A stretch of DNA of 64,000 nt. Origin: Candidatus Woesearchaeota archaeon. GTDB lineage: Archaea; Nanobdellota; Nanobdellia; Woesearchaeales; ARS49. The stretch spans positions 515,718-579,717 of the forward strand of contig JAFCDQ010000001.1 of assembly GCA_017609645.1 (NCBI GenBank), in the 5' to 3' direction. The position numbers and the translations under genes were made by a program. Below, in pieces: positions 14,438 through 23,089 of the stretch. Under the pieces are notes generated by a model. That model had not been told where the DNA came from. It saw only the letters and a list, made by a program, of their open reading frames with translations, and made no database searches. How positions within the stretch are numbered: position 1 is the first letter of the stretch; each line of letters opens with the position of its first letter.

Positions 14438-15049
14438 TTATGCAGGTTTTTCTGGATTTGGTTTGTCGTTATCATGAATTCTTATCTTTCCATTTTCATC
14501 GAACATATCCTGAGGTAATCTGTTTGTCGTAAAAAAAATTTTAGAGGGACCAGGCGCATAAAAAACAGTTCCCTCATCTTCAGATTTTTCTGGATTTTTT
14601 TGGTCGTTATCACAAGAAATTATAGTTCCCTCTTTGCAAATAAAGTTTATAGGAAATTTATATTCACCAAAAAAATCAAAATCAGATTTTCCCATACTTT
14701 CTTCATGGGATACTGCAAATTCATTTAAATGGTCATGGATTTTTTGAAAAATCTCAGCAATTTTTAGACCTAGATTTGATTGATAATTATCGCAAGGAAT
14801 TGCCTTTCCATCTTGGTAAATAAAATTCTTCGGAGTATCTGAAGTATAATAAAAAAATGATCCATCAGTTCTGAACATGCAATGTCCTATTTCGTTCTCA
14901 AGTAGTTCATCTGTCACAAATCCATTTATACGGCCAGATATCTTTTCAATAGGTTTTTGCAAAGTTTTTTCAATTGTTTTTGGATCTTGATCTAAAGAAA
15001 TTCCTTTTATATCCCCTAATGAATTTCCTAATTCATATTCTTGATTCAT
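14438..15049 (-). CDS. hypothetical protein with three degenerate internal repeats
   Basis: 203 aa, acidic, soluble. The motif P-x-NFI-x-x-DGK-x-I-x-x-DN-x-x-x-NPEK recurs: PKNFIYQDGKAIPCDNYQSN, PINFICKEGTIISCDNDQKNPEK and PQDMFDENGKIRIHDNDKPNPEK. Each copy is preceded by a segment rich in Phe/Tyr/Thr, so the protein is probably built from about 55-residue beta-rich units. No known domain recognised. It is divergent from the endonuclease Q gene. Confidence 0.55.
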   Translation of the reverse strand: MNQEYELGNSLGDIKGISLDQDPKTIEKTLQKPIEKISGRINGFVTDELLENEIGHCMFRTDGSFFYYTSDTPKNFIYQDGKAIPCDNYQSNLGLKIAEIFQKIHDHLNEFAVSHEESMGKSDFDFFGEYKFPINFICKEGTIISCDNDQKNPEKSEDEGTVFYAPGPSKIFFTTNRLPQDMFDENGKIRIHDNDKPNPEKPA

Positions 15050-15181
15050 TTTATATTACCTCATATTTAATAAATAAAAATATACTTATTCTTATTTAAA
15101 GCTTTCTATCCTTTAACCACTCCTAAGTAAGTGCCAAACTAGTTCCAAAGATTTTTAAAAATATGATTAAAGTGTAGTTCC

Positions 15182-16429
15182 ATGGATTACATATCTGACT
15201 TTCACATCCACAGCAGATTTGCAAGAGCTTGTTCTAAAAAGACAGATCTTCCTTTATTAGAGAAATATGCTAAAATCAAAGGAATCAATCTATTAGGAAC
15301 AGGTGATGCTCAGCACCCTCAATGGCTAAAAGAATTAAAATCAGAATTAACAGAAAAAGATGGCATAGCATATACAAAAACAAACTTTCCTTTTGTATTA
15401 CAAACAGAATTAAGTTTAGTATATACTCAAAACGACAAAGGAAGAAGAGTTCATGTTGTAATTCTCCTGCCAAGTTTTCAAGCAGTTGATCAATTAGTTG
15501 AAATGCTTCTAAAAAGAGGACGGATTGATTATGACGGCAGACCAATTTTCAAAATACCTCTGCCAGAACTTGTTGAACTTTTAAGAAACATTGATGAAAG
15601 AATTGAAATCATTCCAGCACACGCATGGACTCCTTGGTTTGGCATCTTCGGAAGCATGTCAGGCTTTGACAGCTTAAAAGAAGCTTTTCAAGACCAAACA
15701 AAACATATCCATGCAATTGAAACAGGCTTAAGTTCAGACCCTGAAATGAACTGGAGATTAAAAGAACTAGACAAAATCAGCATTGTGAGTTTTTCAGATG
15801 CGCATAGTTATTGGCCATGGCGAATTGGCAGAGAAGCAACAACTTTCAACCTTAAAGAATTAAATTACGACAACATAATAAAAGCAATAAGAAAGAATAA
15901 TTTTAAAGAAACTTTTGAATTTTTCCCAGAACAAGGTAAGTATCATTATGACGGCCACAGAAACTGTCATGTTTGTTTCTCTCCTGAAGAAAGCAAAAAA
16001 CATAATTATATCTGTCCTGTCTGCAAAAAACCATTAACATTAGGTGTAGAGTATAGAGTTGAACAATTAGCAACAAGACCTGTAGGAATCAAGCCAGAAC
16101 ATGCAAAACCTTTCAAAAAATTAATTCCTCTAATGGAAATTATTGCAGCAGCTACTAAAGTAGGTGTTGCTTCTCAAAAAAATTGGGCAATTTTTAATGA
16201 TTTAATTAAAAATTTCAAAAATGAATTTAATATTCTTCTCAAAGTTCCAGTAGATGAAATTAAAACAATTTCAGGAGAAAAAATAGCAGACTATATTAAC
16301 AGAAATAGATTACAAGAAATCAAGTTCCAACCAGGTTATGATGGCGAGTATGGCAAACCTTTATTTGAAAAACAAGAAGAAACAAAAAAACAAATCAAAA
16401 TACCTCAAAAAAATCTCTCAGAGTTCTAA
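15182..16429 (+). CDS. endonuclease Q (PHP-domain DNA repair nuclease)
   Basis: 415 aa. The N-terminal PHP phosphoesterase domain is clear (DFHIHSRFARACSK, GINLLGTGDAQHP, IIPAHAWTPWFG, SFSDAHSYWPWRIG), followed by a Cys4-type zinc element (CHVCFSPEESKKHNYICPVC, about 264-283) and a C-terminal region (ATRPVGIKPEHAKPF). This order and length match archaeal EndoQ, which nicks DNA 5' of deaminated bases such as uracil and hypoxanthine. The HxH, His and Asp ligands of the PHP metal site are all visible. It converges with the 939-aa lipoprotein gene, overlapping by 4 bases. Confidence 0.87.
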   Translation: MDYISDFHIHSRFARACSKKTDLPLLEKYAKIKGINLLGTGDAQHPQWLKELKSELTEKDGIAYTKTNFPFVLQTELSLVYTQNDKGRRVHVVILLPSFQAVDQLVEMLLKRGRIDYDGRPIFKIPLPELVELLRNIDERIEIIPAHAWTPWFGIFGSMSGFDSLKEAFQDQTKHIHAIETGLSSDPEMNWRLKELDKISIVSFSDAHSYWPWRIGREATTFNLKELNYDNIIKAIRKNNFKETFEFFPEQGKYHYDGHRNCHVCFSPEESKKHNYICPVCKKPLTLGVEYRVEQLATRPVGIKPEHAKPFKKLIPLMEIIAAATKVGVASQKNWAIFNDLIKNFKNEFNILLKVPVDEIKTISGEKIADYINRNRLQEIKFQPGYDGEYGKPLFEKQEETKKQIKIPQKNLSEF

Positions 16430-19245
16430 TCTTTCTTAATAAAATTAACAGCAACAATTCCGCCAATTGCCAACACAACTAATATCATTGCAAATATTGA
16501 AACTCCATCACCTTTCTCTGTTACTAATTCATTATCAATTATTGCTGCGGAAATAATTGGTGAATCTCCGCCTTCACCAAATTCTTCATTACAAAAGTTT
16601 TCACAATAAACTTGAGGCAAACCACATCTAATTCCTTCAGAAATACATTCTTCAGCAGATTCCTGCCAAGAAAGCCAATACTGTGCACAAGTATGCCATT
16701 CTTCAGGAGGAAGTTCTGGGTCACAAACAAAACAACCTTGCGCATCTTCTTCAGGAGGTGTTGGGAATATTTCTGTACACCATAAGTCATAAGAAAGTTG
16801 AGGCAGACCACATCTTTCACCTTCAATAAGACAATTTTCAGCAGATTCAAGTGTTTCAAGCCAAGTCTGCACACAAGTATGCCAATTATCATCTTCAGGA
16901 CAATCATAACAATTATCTGGAAGAATAATTTCTGATTCAGTAAATTCACAAATACATTGTTCTGTGCAAGGTCCTGTTTTCCTGATTATTGTTTCTCCTT
17001 CTTGTAAATCTTCTTGGCAAATTGGTGTAACAACTGGATCACATTCTTCAGATTCTGTACCGCATAAGTCTCCTCCCTTTAATTCTTCTTCCCCACTCAT
17101 ACATATGCACTTTTCCATTACATTAAGTAACATTCCTGAGCTTATAGCATATTTTGTTTCTATTATTCCTCCTTCAGTTTCTTGCTCTTCAATTAAAATA
17201 TCTATTCCTTCATGTGTTTCTAATCTAAAATTTATAGGACAATTGCCTTGTTTACAAAGAGGTACAATGTCAGTAAGAATAATCATTTTTTCTTCTTGAT
17301 CTATATCATCAGTGCAATCACAGTTATAATCTGGAATACAATTTTTTCCGTCAGGACTACACTGTCCTGGTGTGGGTATATACGTTAATTCATAATAATC
17401 ACAACTTTCTCCAGATTCACATACTTCTCCTCCAGTCACTTCTTGTCCGCTTTCACATTCACAATCTACATTACAAATTCCTGTTTCATCACATTCTTCA
17501 TCTACACCATAACAAGGAGGCTCTTCTACTCCGTTGCATAATGCTTTTGTTAATTCTGTTAAATCAGTTGGCTGTGAAATAAACACATCACAACCACAAT
17601 CAGCATTACATATTCCTATGGCACTATTCTTAACACAACCAATACCAGGAGGATCGCAAGCTTCTCCTGGCTTATCAACATAATAATCACCACAACCTTG
17701 AGGAACAGTTCCTATAGGAACACATTGACAATTAGGACTGCACCAGCCTGTAACCGTTCCTACATTACATTGATTACCCGGCTTTTCACATTGTTCTAAT
17801 AATCTCATTGAATTTGGAGTTTGAACTGCGCCATCACCACAATAAGTAAACAAAGCACCTAAAGGCTCTGGACACGCACAATCATCAGAACAAATACTGC
17901 TTAAACCACTGCCTGCTTCACATATTTCTCCTGGAGACTCACATTCCTCACCTAATTCTAATTCAACTTCATTATTTCCACAATAACCGCCAGTTGCGGC
18001 TTCACCTGATATTGTACATCTACACGCATCAGTACAAGTTCCCATCTGATAACCAAAAGCCATTCTTACTGTTGTACCTAGAATTCTTAAAACATGAATA
18101 TAACCTTTATTACTAAATTGTTCAATTTCGCCTTCTGGAATTAACTTATAAATTCCATCAACAATAATAACAGCTTCATTAGTTCCAATATCATTAACAA
18201 TAATTTCATGGCCGTCAACATAATGATAATTACCTTTACTAACTTCAAAAACAGAAAAAGCTTCTGTTAAACAATCACTATTAGGAGGATCGCATCTTTC
18301 ATTATCTGCAATAACAAAATTACCACAAACCTCTTGCTGATCAACAATACCTGGCACAATAGTTCCTGACTCAAAATCAATCTCAGTGCCAGGCCACATT
18401 GCTAAATAAGCATCAACCAAATCTTTTGGCGTTTCATTACCTTCAAAAAATATCCTAACAGTAATATTATCACTCATCCACATATTATAATACTCATCAT
18501 CAATGTCATAAGAAGACAAATAATTCGTGCCATATGCCTTATAATTCTGAATAAATAAACTCCAAGGAGCAAGAATAGCTTTTGCAGCGCTCATAGTTTC
18601 CACTTCTGTAATTTCAACAATAGCTTTATCATTATCTTTCACATACTCTGCAGTATAAGTCATGACTCTCTCACCACTAAAAGTTCTCTGCTCTTTTTTG
18701 GAAGACAAGAACACAAAATCACTTTCGTCATCTTCACTAACCCAATTACTATAAGGCTCTTCTGGCAAAACCCTGAAAAAAGTCAGCATCCATTGATTAT
18801 CATTACATTCAAAACCCTCATCTAATTTATTACAACCATAAAGAACAACATAATTCTCTCCAATATCAAAAGTATCTCTTGTAATCTTAATATCTGCTTT
18901 AGCAGTCTTACCGATGTACCAATCTTTTAACTTCTTACCATCTGCAAGCTCAAACATCTCCCAAATAGAACTTCTTGTATTAAAATAATAACCAAACCTG
19001 TAAATAAAATCATATTCTAAAATTTTTGCTCTTAAAAACTCCTGATAACCTATATCTTCAGGATAAACAAACATATTCTTAGGCCTTGCTGCCCAGTCAG
19101 GAAAAGCATGCAGTCCTTCAACTGCTCTTCCTAATAACGGACCTTGCCTGCCTGGTGCTTTAGGACTTGTAGGAAGATTTGCTTCTTCGCAAGCTATCAC
19201 AAATAATAAAAAAACTAATGTTAAGGCAATTATTCCTTTTTTCAT
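16426..19245 (-). CDS. large Cys-rich exported lipoprotein with C-terminal membrane anchor
   Basis: 939 aa. The N-terminus has a signal peptide with a lipobox-like LFVIAC, and a C-terminal membrane segment ends in a basic tail (FAMILVVLAIGGIVAVNFIKKD), so the body is extracellular. Residues about 40-300 resemble the neighbouring 307-aa lipoprotein (GENYVVLYGCNKLDEGFECNDNQWMLTFF). Residues about 400-880 carry repeated Cys-rich units (CGDGAVQTPNSMRLLEQCEKPG, CGDYYVDKPGEACDPPG) like the Cys-rich repeats of secreted bacterial and archaeal proteins, then two copies of a C-x-x-E...CGLPQ unit. Probably disulfide-rich. Function unknown. Confidence 0.75.
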   Translation of the reverse strand: MKKGIIALTLVFLLFVIACEEANLPTSPKAPGRQGPLLGRAVEGLHAFPDWAARPKNMFVYPEDIGYQEFLRAKILEYDFIYRFGYYFNTRSSIWEMFELADGKKLKDWYIGKTAKADIKITRDTFDIGENYVVLYGCNKLDEGFECNDNQWMLTFFRVLPEEPYSNWVSEDDESDFVFLSSKKEQRTFSGERVMTYTAEYVKDNDKAIVEITEVETMSAAKAILAPWSLFIQNYKAYGTNYLSSYDIDDEYYNMWMSDNITVRIFFEGNETPKDLVDAYLAMWPGTEIDFESGTIVPGIVDQQEVCGNFVIADNERCDPPNSDCLTEAFSVFEVSKGNYHYVDGHEIIVNDIGTNEAVIIVDGIYKLIPEGEIEQFSNKGYIHVLRILGTTVRMAFGYQMGTCTDACRCTISGEAATGGYCGNNEVELELGEECESPGEICEAGSGLSSICSDDCACPEPLGALFTYCGDGAVQTPNSMRLLEQCEKPGNQCNVGTVTGWCSPNCQCVPIGTVPQGCGDYYVDKPGEACDPPGIGCVKNSAIGICNADCGCDVFISQPTDLTELTKALCNGVEEPPCYGVDEECDETGICNVDCECESGQEVTGGEVCESGESCDYYELTYIPTPGQCSPDGKNCIPDYNCDCTDDIDQEEKMIILTDIVPLCKQGNCPINFRLETHEGIDILIEEQETEGGIIETKYAISSGMLLNVMEKCICMSGEEELKGGDLCGTESEECDPVVTPICQEDLQEGETIIRKTGPCTEQCICEFTESEIILPDNCYDCPEDDNWHTCVQTWLETLESAENCLIEGERCGLPQLSYDLWCTEIFPTPPEEDAQGCFVCDPELPPEEWHTCAQYWLSWQESAEECISEGIRCGLPQVYCENFCNEEFGEGGDSPIISAAIIDNELVTEKGDGVSIFAMILVVLAIGGIVAVNFIKKD

Positions 19246-19255
19246 TGTTTCAACT

Positions 19256-20179
19256 TTAAACTTTTTTCAAATCTGAAGGATACTTTGCTAAATAAGCATT
19301 TATAATCTCGCTGTTTGCAAACTCAGCAGTAAAAGTCTGGACAAAGATTAACTTTTTCCCTGAAGTCCACATAGCATTTCTAGCATTCTCAACATCTAAA
19401 TAAACAGCTATACTGCTTCCTTTATGTTCTTTAAATCCTTTATTCACAATATCCTTAAACATAGTATTCATGGCTTTATTCAAATCACCTTTTGAAGGCA
19501 CGTCAAACACCATTGCTTTAACTTTTAATCCAGAATCTGGGAAAATATACTCTGCGTCATATCTCATAACAAGTATTTCTTCAAAGTTATCTTCTTCTGA
19601 AAGAGTATTCTGTAAAATAAATGGCTCAATGTTTTTATTAATTACCATCTTTCCAATGTTTTGACCTGCTGGAGCAGCACCTGCAGGTTTTTCTTTCAAA
19701 TTAAATCCAGTAATCATCCATTTATTATTGTTGCACAACCATTTACTGCCTAATTTCTTACAAGCATAAACAACAATATGATTCTCTCCATAATCAAACT
19801 TATCTAAAGAAGCTTTGATATTGCCTACAGCAGAACCTTTAATCCAATCACCGACGGTTTCCCCGCCAAATAAAACAATAGGCTCCCATTTGTTTGTTTT
19901 TTTATTATGAAAATAAGCTTTATTGTAAATCAAATCATGTCCTGCAATATTCATAGTAATAGTCTTATCAGCAAAACATTCTTTAGAACTTAAAGCAACA
20001 TTTTGAGCCTGCACAGACCAAGGTGGAATGCCAATAGCCAGCCCAGCTCGTGCCACAGCCTGGCCTCCTGGTGTTGGCGGTGGTGGGGGAAGAGCTTTAT
20101 CATAATATTCTTGTTTTTCACCTGGTTGGCAGCCAATTAAAAAAGCCAATAATAGCAAAATAGTCAGTATCTTTTTCAT
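19256..20179 (-). CDS. lipoprotein, paralogue of the N-terminal part of the 939-aa protein
   Basis: 307 aa from ATG 20179, which has GAGAGGTG upstream; the track's 20188 GTG lies within that ribosome-binding site. Signal peptide with lipobox LIGCQ, then a Pro-rich linker (PPPPPTPGG). The rest contains IKGSAVGNIKASLDKFDYGENHIVVYACKKL...CNNNKWMITGF, which aligns with the start of the next gene. A duplicated extracellular domain is evident. It lies 5 bases after the coiled-coil membrane protein and 10 before the 939-aa gene, so the three form an operon. Function unknown. Confidence 0.7.
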   Translation of the reverse strand: MKKILTILLLLAFLIGCQPGEKQEYYDKALPPPPPTPGGQAVARAGLAIGIPPWSVQAQNVALSSKECFADKTITMNIAGHDLIYNKAYFHNKKTNKWEPIVLFGGETVGDWIKGSAVGNIKASLDKFDYGENHIVVYACKKLGSKWLCNNNKWMITGFNLKEKPAGAAPAGQNIGKMVINKNIEPFILQNTLSEEDNFEEILVMRYDAEYIFPDSGLKVKAMVFDVPSKGDLNKAMNTMFKDIVNKGFKEHKGSSIAVYLDVENARNAMWTSGKKLIFVQTFTAEFANSEIINAYLAKYPSDLKKV

Positions 20180-20184
20180 TAAAT

Positions 20185-20757
20185 TCACCTCTCTTTTAAT
20201 GCCTTATTTATCTCTACTTGTGTATATCCTGCTTGCTGTAATAAAGGCTTTATTTGTTCTATCCTATAACCTTGCTGCGTTGATTGTTTAACATATTTTT
20301 TAATCGCATCAATAGTCTCTTTTTCTTGTTTCTTTTTCTGCAAAAACATATAAGCAATAATTCCTCCAACTCCTAATAAAAGAATAATATCAATAAAAGT
20401 TCCGAAAAAACCACCTCCAGCACTGCCTGGTGTTTCATAATAACCAGCACTCTCGATTTTATCTTCAAGAAGTTCTAACTGTCTTTTCACATCTGTTAAT
20501 TCACTCTCTGTACCTGAAACTCTTTGAGAAACACTAGTGATTTCATTCACCTTTGATTTTAATTCATTCACATCATACTGCAAATCATCGCTTGTAGTAG
20601 GCTGTTCAAAAGAAGGCATAGAAGGTGGAGGAGGCAAGTCAGTAACTGCAGCTCCACTTAACCTTGATTTATTTTCAAGAGTGAAATGAGTATTGACTGC
20701 TAATAAAGAAAAAACCACGATAATCGTAAATACTAAAATCACCTTTTTTAAGCTCAT
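20185..20757 (-). CDS. membrane protein with coiled coil, cell-surface operon
   Basis: 190 aa. N-terminal signal/anchor (VILVFTIIVVFSLLAVNTHF), Pro-rich stretch, a coiled coil of about 45 residues (ELKSKVNEITSV...ELLEDKIES), a second membrane segment (FFGTFIDIILLLGVGGIIAYMFLQ) and a cytoplasmic tail ending TQQGYRIEQIKPLLQQAGYTQVEINKALK, which resembles a small helical UBA-like unit. First gene of the three-gene lipoprotein operon, with a TATA-like element about 22-33 bases upstream (20779-20790). Function unknown. Confidence 0.65.
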   Translation of the reverse strand: MSLKKVILVFTIIVVFSLLAVNTHFTLENKSRLSGAAVTDLPPPPSMPSFEQPTTSDDLQYDVNELKSKVNEITSVSQRVSGTESELTDVKRQLELLEDKIESAGYYETPGSAGGGFFGTFIDIILLLGVGGIIAYMFLQKKKQEKETIDAIKKYVKQSTQQGYRIEQIKPLLQQAGYTQVEINKALKER

Positions 20758-20778
20758 ACTAATCCTATATTCTTCTCT

Positions 20779-20832
20779 TTTTATATATAAATGTTTGTCA
20801 TTATTTTACGTTTTTAAGTAGAATTTATAAAT
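20779..20832. promoter_or_regulatory. divergent promoter region between lipoprotein operon and 337-aa membrane protein
   Basis: The minus-strand box is TTATATATAAAAA (20779-20790), 22-33 bases from the 20757 start. The plus-strand box is ATTTATAAATA (20822-20832), about 23 bases from the 20855 start. Both fit archaeal TATA spacing; no operator-like repeat was noticed. Confidence 0.45.
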
Positions 20833-20854
20833 AATCAATACTATTGCTATACCT

Positions 20855-21868
20855 ATGCCAAAAAAAAAGGTGAAAGAAGATGGCAGATATAGAAAGCCTT
20901 TTGCTCTTGTTATTTTCCATTTTTTAGTTTTTGTGGTTCTAGCTATTTTAATTTATTTAGATGCAATCGATCTTTATAAATTATTTTTCATCACTCTCGG
21001 TTATTTTGTTTTTGCTTATTTTTTGTTTAGATTATTCGCACAAAAAGAAATCTTGAACAAGGAATTTAGAAAAGGATTCTTTGAAATTTTTTTGATTTCT
21101 TTAATAGCTCTTTTCTTTTTTTTAGGAGCAGACATGTTAAGAGAAACGGCTACTTCGATTGAGTTAATTTTGCCTTTTGAAAATAATAATTTTAAACTGG
21201 AATTTAATCCACAGAATAATACAGTCTTAAATGATTTAAGGTATTTTTACGATTTTGACAACCAGCAAGGAGAAGTTTCTTTTATAATACATAAAATCAA
21301 TCCAGAAGTTAAGATTTCTAATTTCATACTAGAAGTTCCAGCAAAAATCAAAATTAATGACTTTATATTATATAAACAAGAAAAAGTCTTAACACAAAAT
21401 GTTGATTTCAAAGCATCTCAAATTGAAAATATTATTTCATTTAATGATTTTAAAATTGATTTAGATACTGTTGTTGTTAAAATTTCTCTTCAAGGGCGTG
21501 ATTTAATTCCTAATGGAAGATTTAGATTCAGAACTTTTGCAAAACAAGCTTATGCAGAAGAAAGAGCCACTATTTTATTTTTTTCTAATAACTATAAATG
21601 CAGACATTATTGTTTTGGTGATTTGATTAATGCGATTCCAGAAATAGGAACCAATACAATGAAATTCAAATATCCTAAAGATTACTACCTTGGTGTGGAT
21701 CATCCACCTAAACTGCTTGAGCAAGTGCTGAATTTAAATATGTTTTCTTCAAAAGATCAAACAAAAAGAGACAGATTTGAAAATATTTATTTTAGTTTGC
21801 TTATTACAAGTTTAGTGCTTTCAGCAGAAGTTTTGAGAAGGTTTATTCTGCTTCTACATATTAAATAA
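20855..21868 (+). CDS. polytopic membrane protein, unknown
   Basis: 337 aa. Three hydrophobic segments in the first 95 residues (FALVIFHFLVFVVLAILIYL, LFFITLGYFVFAYFLFRL, EIFLISLIALFFFLGADML), then about 210 residues of soluble, beta-rich sequence with repeated aromatic/Asn stretches, and one C-terminal hydrophobic stretch (FSLLITSLVLSAEVLRRFILLL). The central part is predicted extracellular. Not recognised as a known family. Confidence 0.6.
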   Translation: MPKKKVKEDGRYRKPFALVIFHFLVFVVLAILIYLDAIDLYKLFFITLGYFVFAYFLFRLFAQKEILNKEFRKGFFEIFLISLIALFFFLGADMLRETATSIELILPFENNNFKLEFNPQNNTVLNDLRYFYDFDNQQGEVSFIIHKINPEVKISNFILEVPAKIKINDFILYKQEKVLTQNVDFKASQIENIISFNDFKIDLDTVVVKISLQGRDLIPNGRFRFRTFAKQAYAEERATILFFSNNYKCRHYCFGDLINAIPEIGTNTMKFKYPKDYYLGVDHPPKLLEQVLNLNMFSSKDQTKRDRFENIYFSLLITSLVLSAEVLRRFILLLHIK

Positions 21869-21995
21869 TGTACTTTAAGGCTTTATGACAAAAATGTCCC
21901 AGAATTATATACTATATGATACAATATAATATAAGTATTCAAAGCTATATAATATATTTATGACTTAGTAGTAAAAAACACGAGGTAGGTTAAAA

Positions 21996-22220
21996 ATGGA
22001 AGAAAAACAAAGTAAAGATGAACAAATCGGCTTTCACAAAGGAGCCTTGACAACTCTTGCTAAAGAAAGACAAGAGCTGGCTAAAATGATAGGCATAGTT
22101 GAACAGTTGATGGCTGCTCATTTGCAAGAACTGAAAAAGCTAGGAGTTGACCTTGAAGAAGAAGCTAAAAAAGCTGTGAAATCTAAGGAAGCTCCATTAG
22201 AAGATCAGTTAAAAAAATAA
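21996..22220 (+). CDS. small coiled-coil protein
   Basis: 74 aa, almost entirely helical with heptad-like spacing (LAKERQELAKMIGIVEQLMAAHLQELKKL). A strong TATA-like tract (CTATATAATATATTTA, about 21943-21958) and CGAGGTAGGTT lie upstream. The metallopeptidase-like gene follows 11 bases later and the nucleotidyltransferase-like gene after that. Function unknown. Confidence 0.6.
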   Translation: MEEKQSKDEQIGFHKGALTTLAKERQELAKMIGIVEQLMAAHLQELKKLGVDLEEEAKKAVKSKEAPLEDQLKK

Positions 22221-22231
22221 ACTAAGTAAAA

Positions 22232-23074
22232 ATGTATTCAACAAATAACTGTAGTGGGTGTAGTTTTTCTTATTCGCCTAGCTGCAGTTCTAAATTTTAT
22301 TCTTCTTGTTCAAGCAATTCTTTAAGTCTAGAAAATACTGTTGCATACTCAATGGCTGATTCAAGCACAGAAGCTAATGCAAACATCTGTAATTTTGAAC
22401 AAATGGTTGAAAGTATATATGATAAAAATAATTATCAAGGGATTAAAAACAAAGACGCAATGCTTAACAGCACTGACACAAAATATTTTACTAATAACCA
22501 GAATTTTAATCCATTGTCTTTCTTAAATCCAGAAAGACCGCAGACAGCGTTTGTAACAAATGTTGAAGAATTAAAACCAATAATCACAGAAGCTTTTGAA
22601 AAATTAATGGAACAAAAATTTCCTGACAATGTTTCAATAAGAATCTGCAGCGAACAAGAACTGCAAAAAATTCATGAAAAGAATGGAGGACTTTGGACTC
22701 CAACAATACAAGGATTCTCTCTAAACAGAAATGGCAAAGGCATAAATGAAATTTTTGTCAAACAAGATGCTTTAGACAGCATGATGCTGACAATTGGACA
22801 TGAACTTGGACATGTCATGACATCAACACTGCAAAACTGTATCGACGAAGAAGCAAAAGCATTCGCATTCTCAATTGCGTGGGTGGAAACAATCAAAGAA
22901 CATAATATTGCCAACCTTGCAGCTAATGTTAACACAAAACCTGCAAAAAACGGTCTTCACGACAAGGCTTTTGGCTTTTTAATTCATATTTTAAACCAAG
23001 GAAAGACTGCTTTCCAGGCTTTCAAAGAAATAGCTAAAGGAGAGTTTAGCTCAAAACAAATAATAAACAATTAA
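22232..23074 (+). CDS. HExxH metallopeptidase-like protein with Cys/Ser-rich N-terminus
   Basis: 280 aa. The first 35 residues are very rich in Cys, Ser, Tyr and Asn (CSGCSFSYSPSCSSKFYSSCSSN). The catalytic-looking part has TIGHELGHVMTSTLQNCIDEEAKAFAFSIAW: HExxH plus a downstream Glu (EEAKAFA), the arrangement of gluzincin/archaemetzincin-type peptidases with a third ligand. No signal peptide is evident, so it is probably cytoplasmic. It sits in a run with a coiled-coil protein and a two-domain nucleotidyltransferase-like protein. Confidence 0.65.
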   Translation: MYSTNNCSGCSFSYSPSCSSKFYSSCSSNSLSLENTVAYSMADSSTEANANICNFEQMVESIYDKNNYQGIKNKDAMLNSTDTKYFTNNQNFNPLSFLNPERPQTAFVTNVEELKPIITEAFEKLMEQKFPDNVSIRICSEQELQKIHEKNGGLWTPTIQGFSLNRNGKGINEIFVKQDALDSMMLTIGHELGHVMTSTLQNCIDEEAKAFAFSIAWVETIKEHNIANLAANVNTKPAKNGLHDKAFGFLIHILNQGKTAFQAFKEIAKGEFSSKQIINN

Positions 23075-23089
23075 CACAGGTGAAAAAAA

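Noticed and set aside
16539-16949. 136-aa minus-strand ORF inside the 939-aa lipoprotein gene
   Set aside because: Out-of-frame shadow; the longer frame has signal peptide, Cys repeats and anchor.
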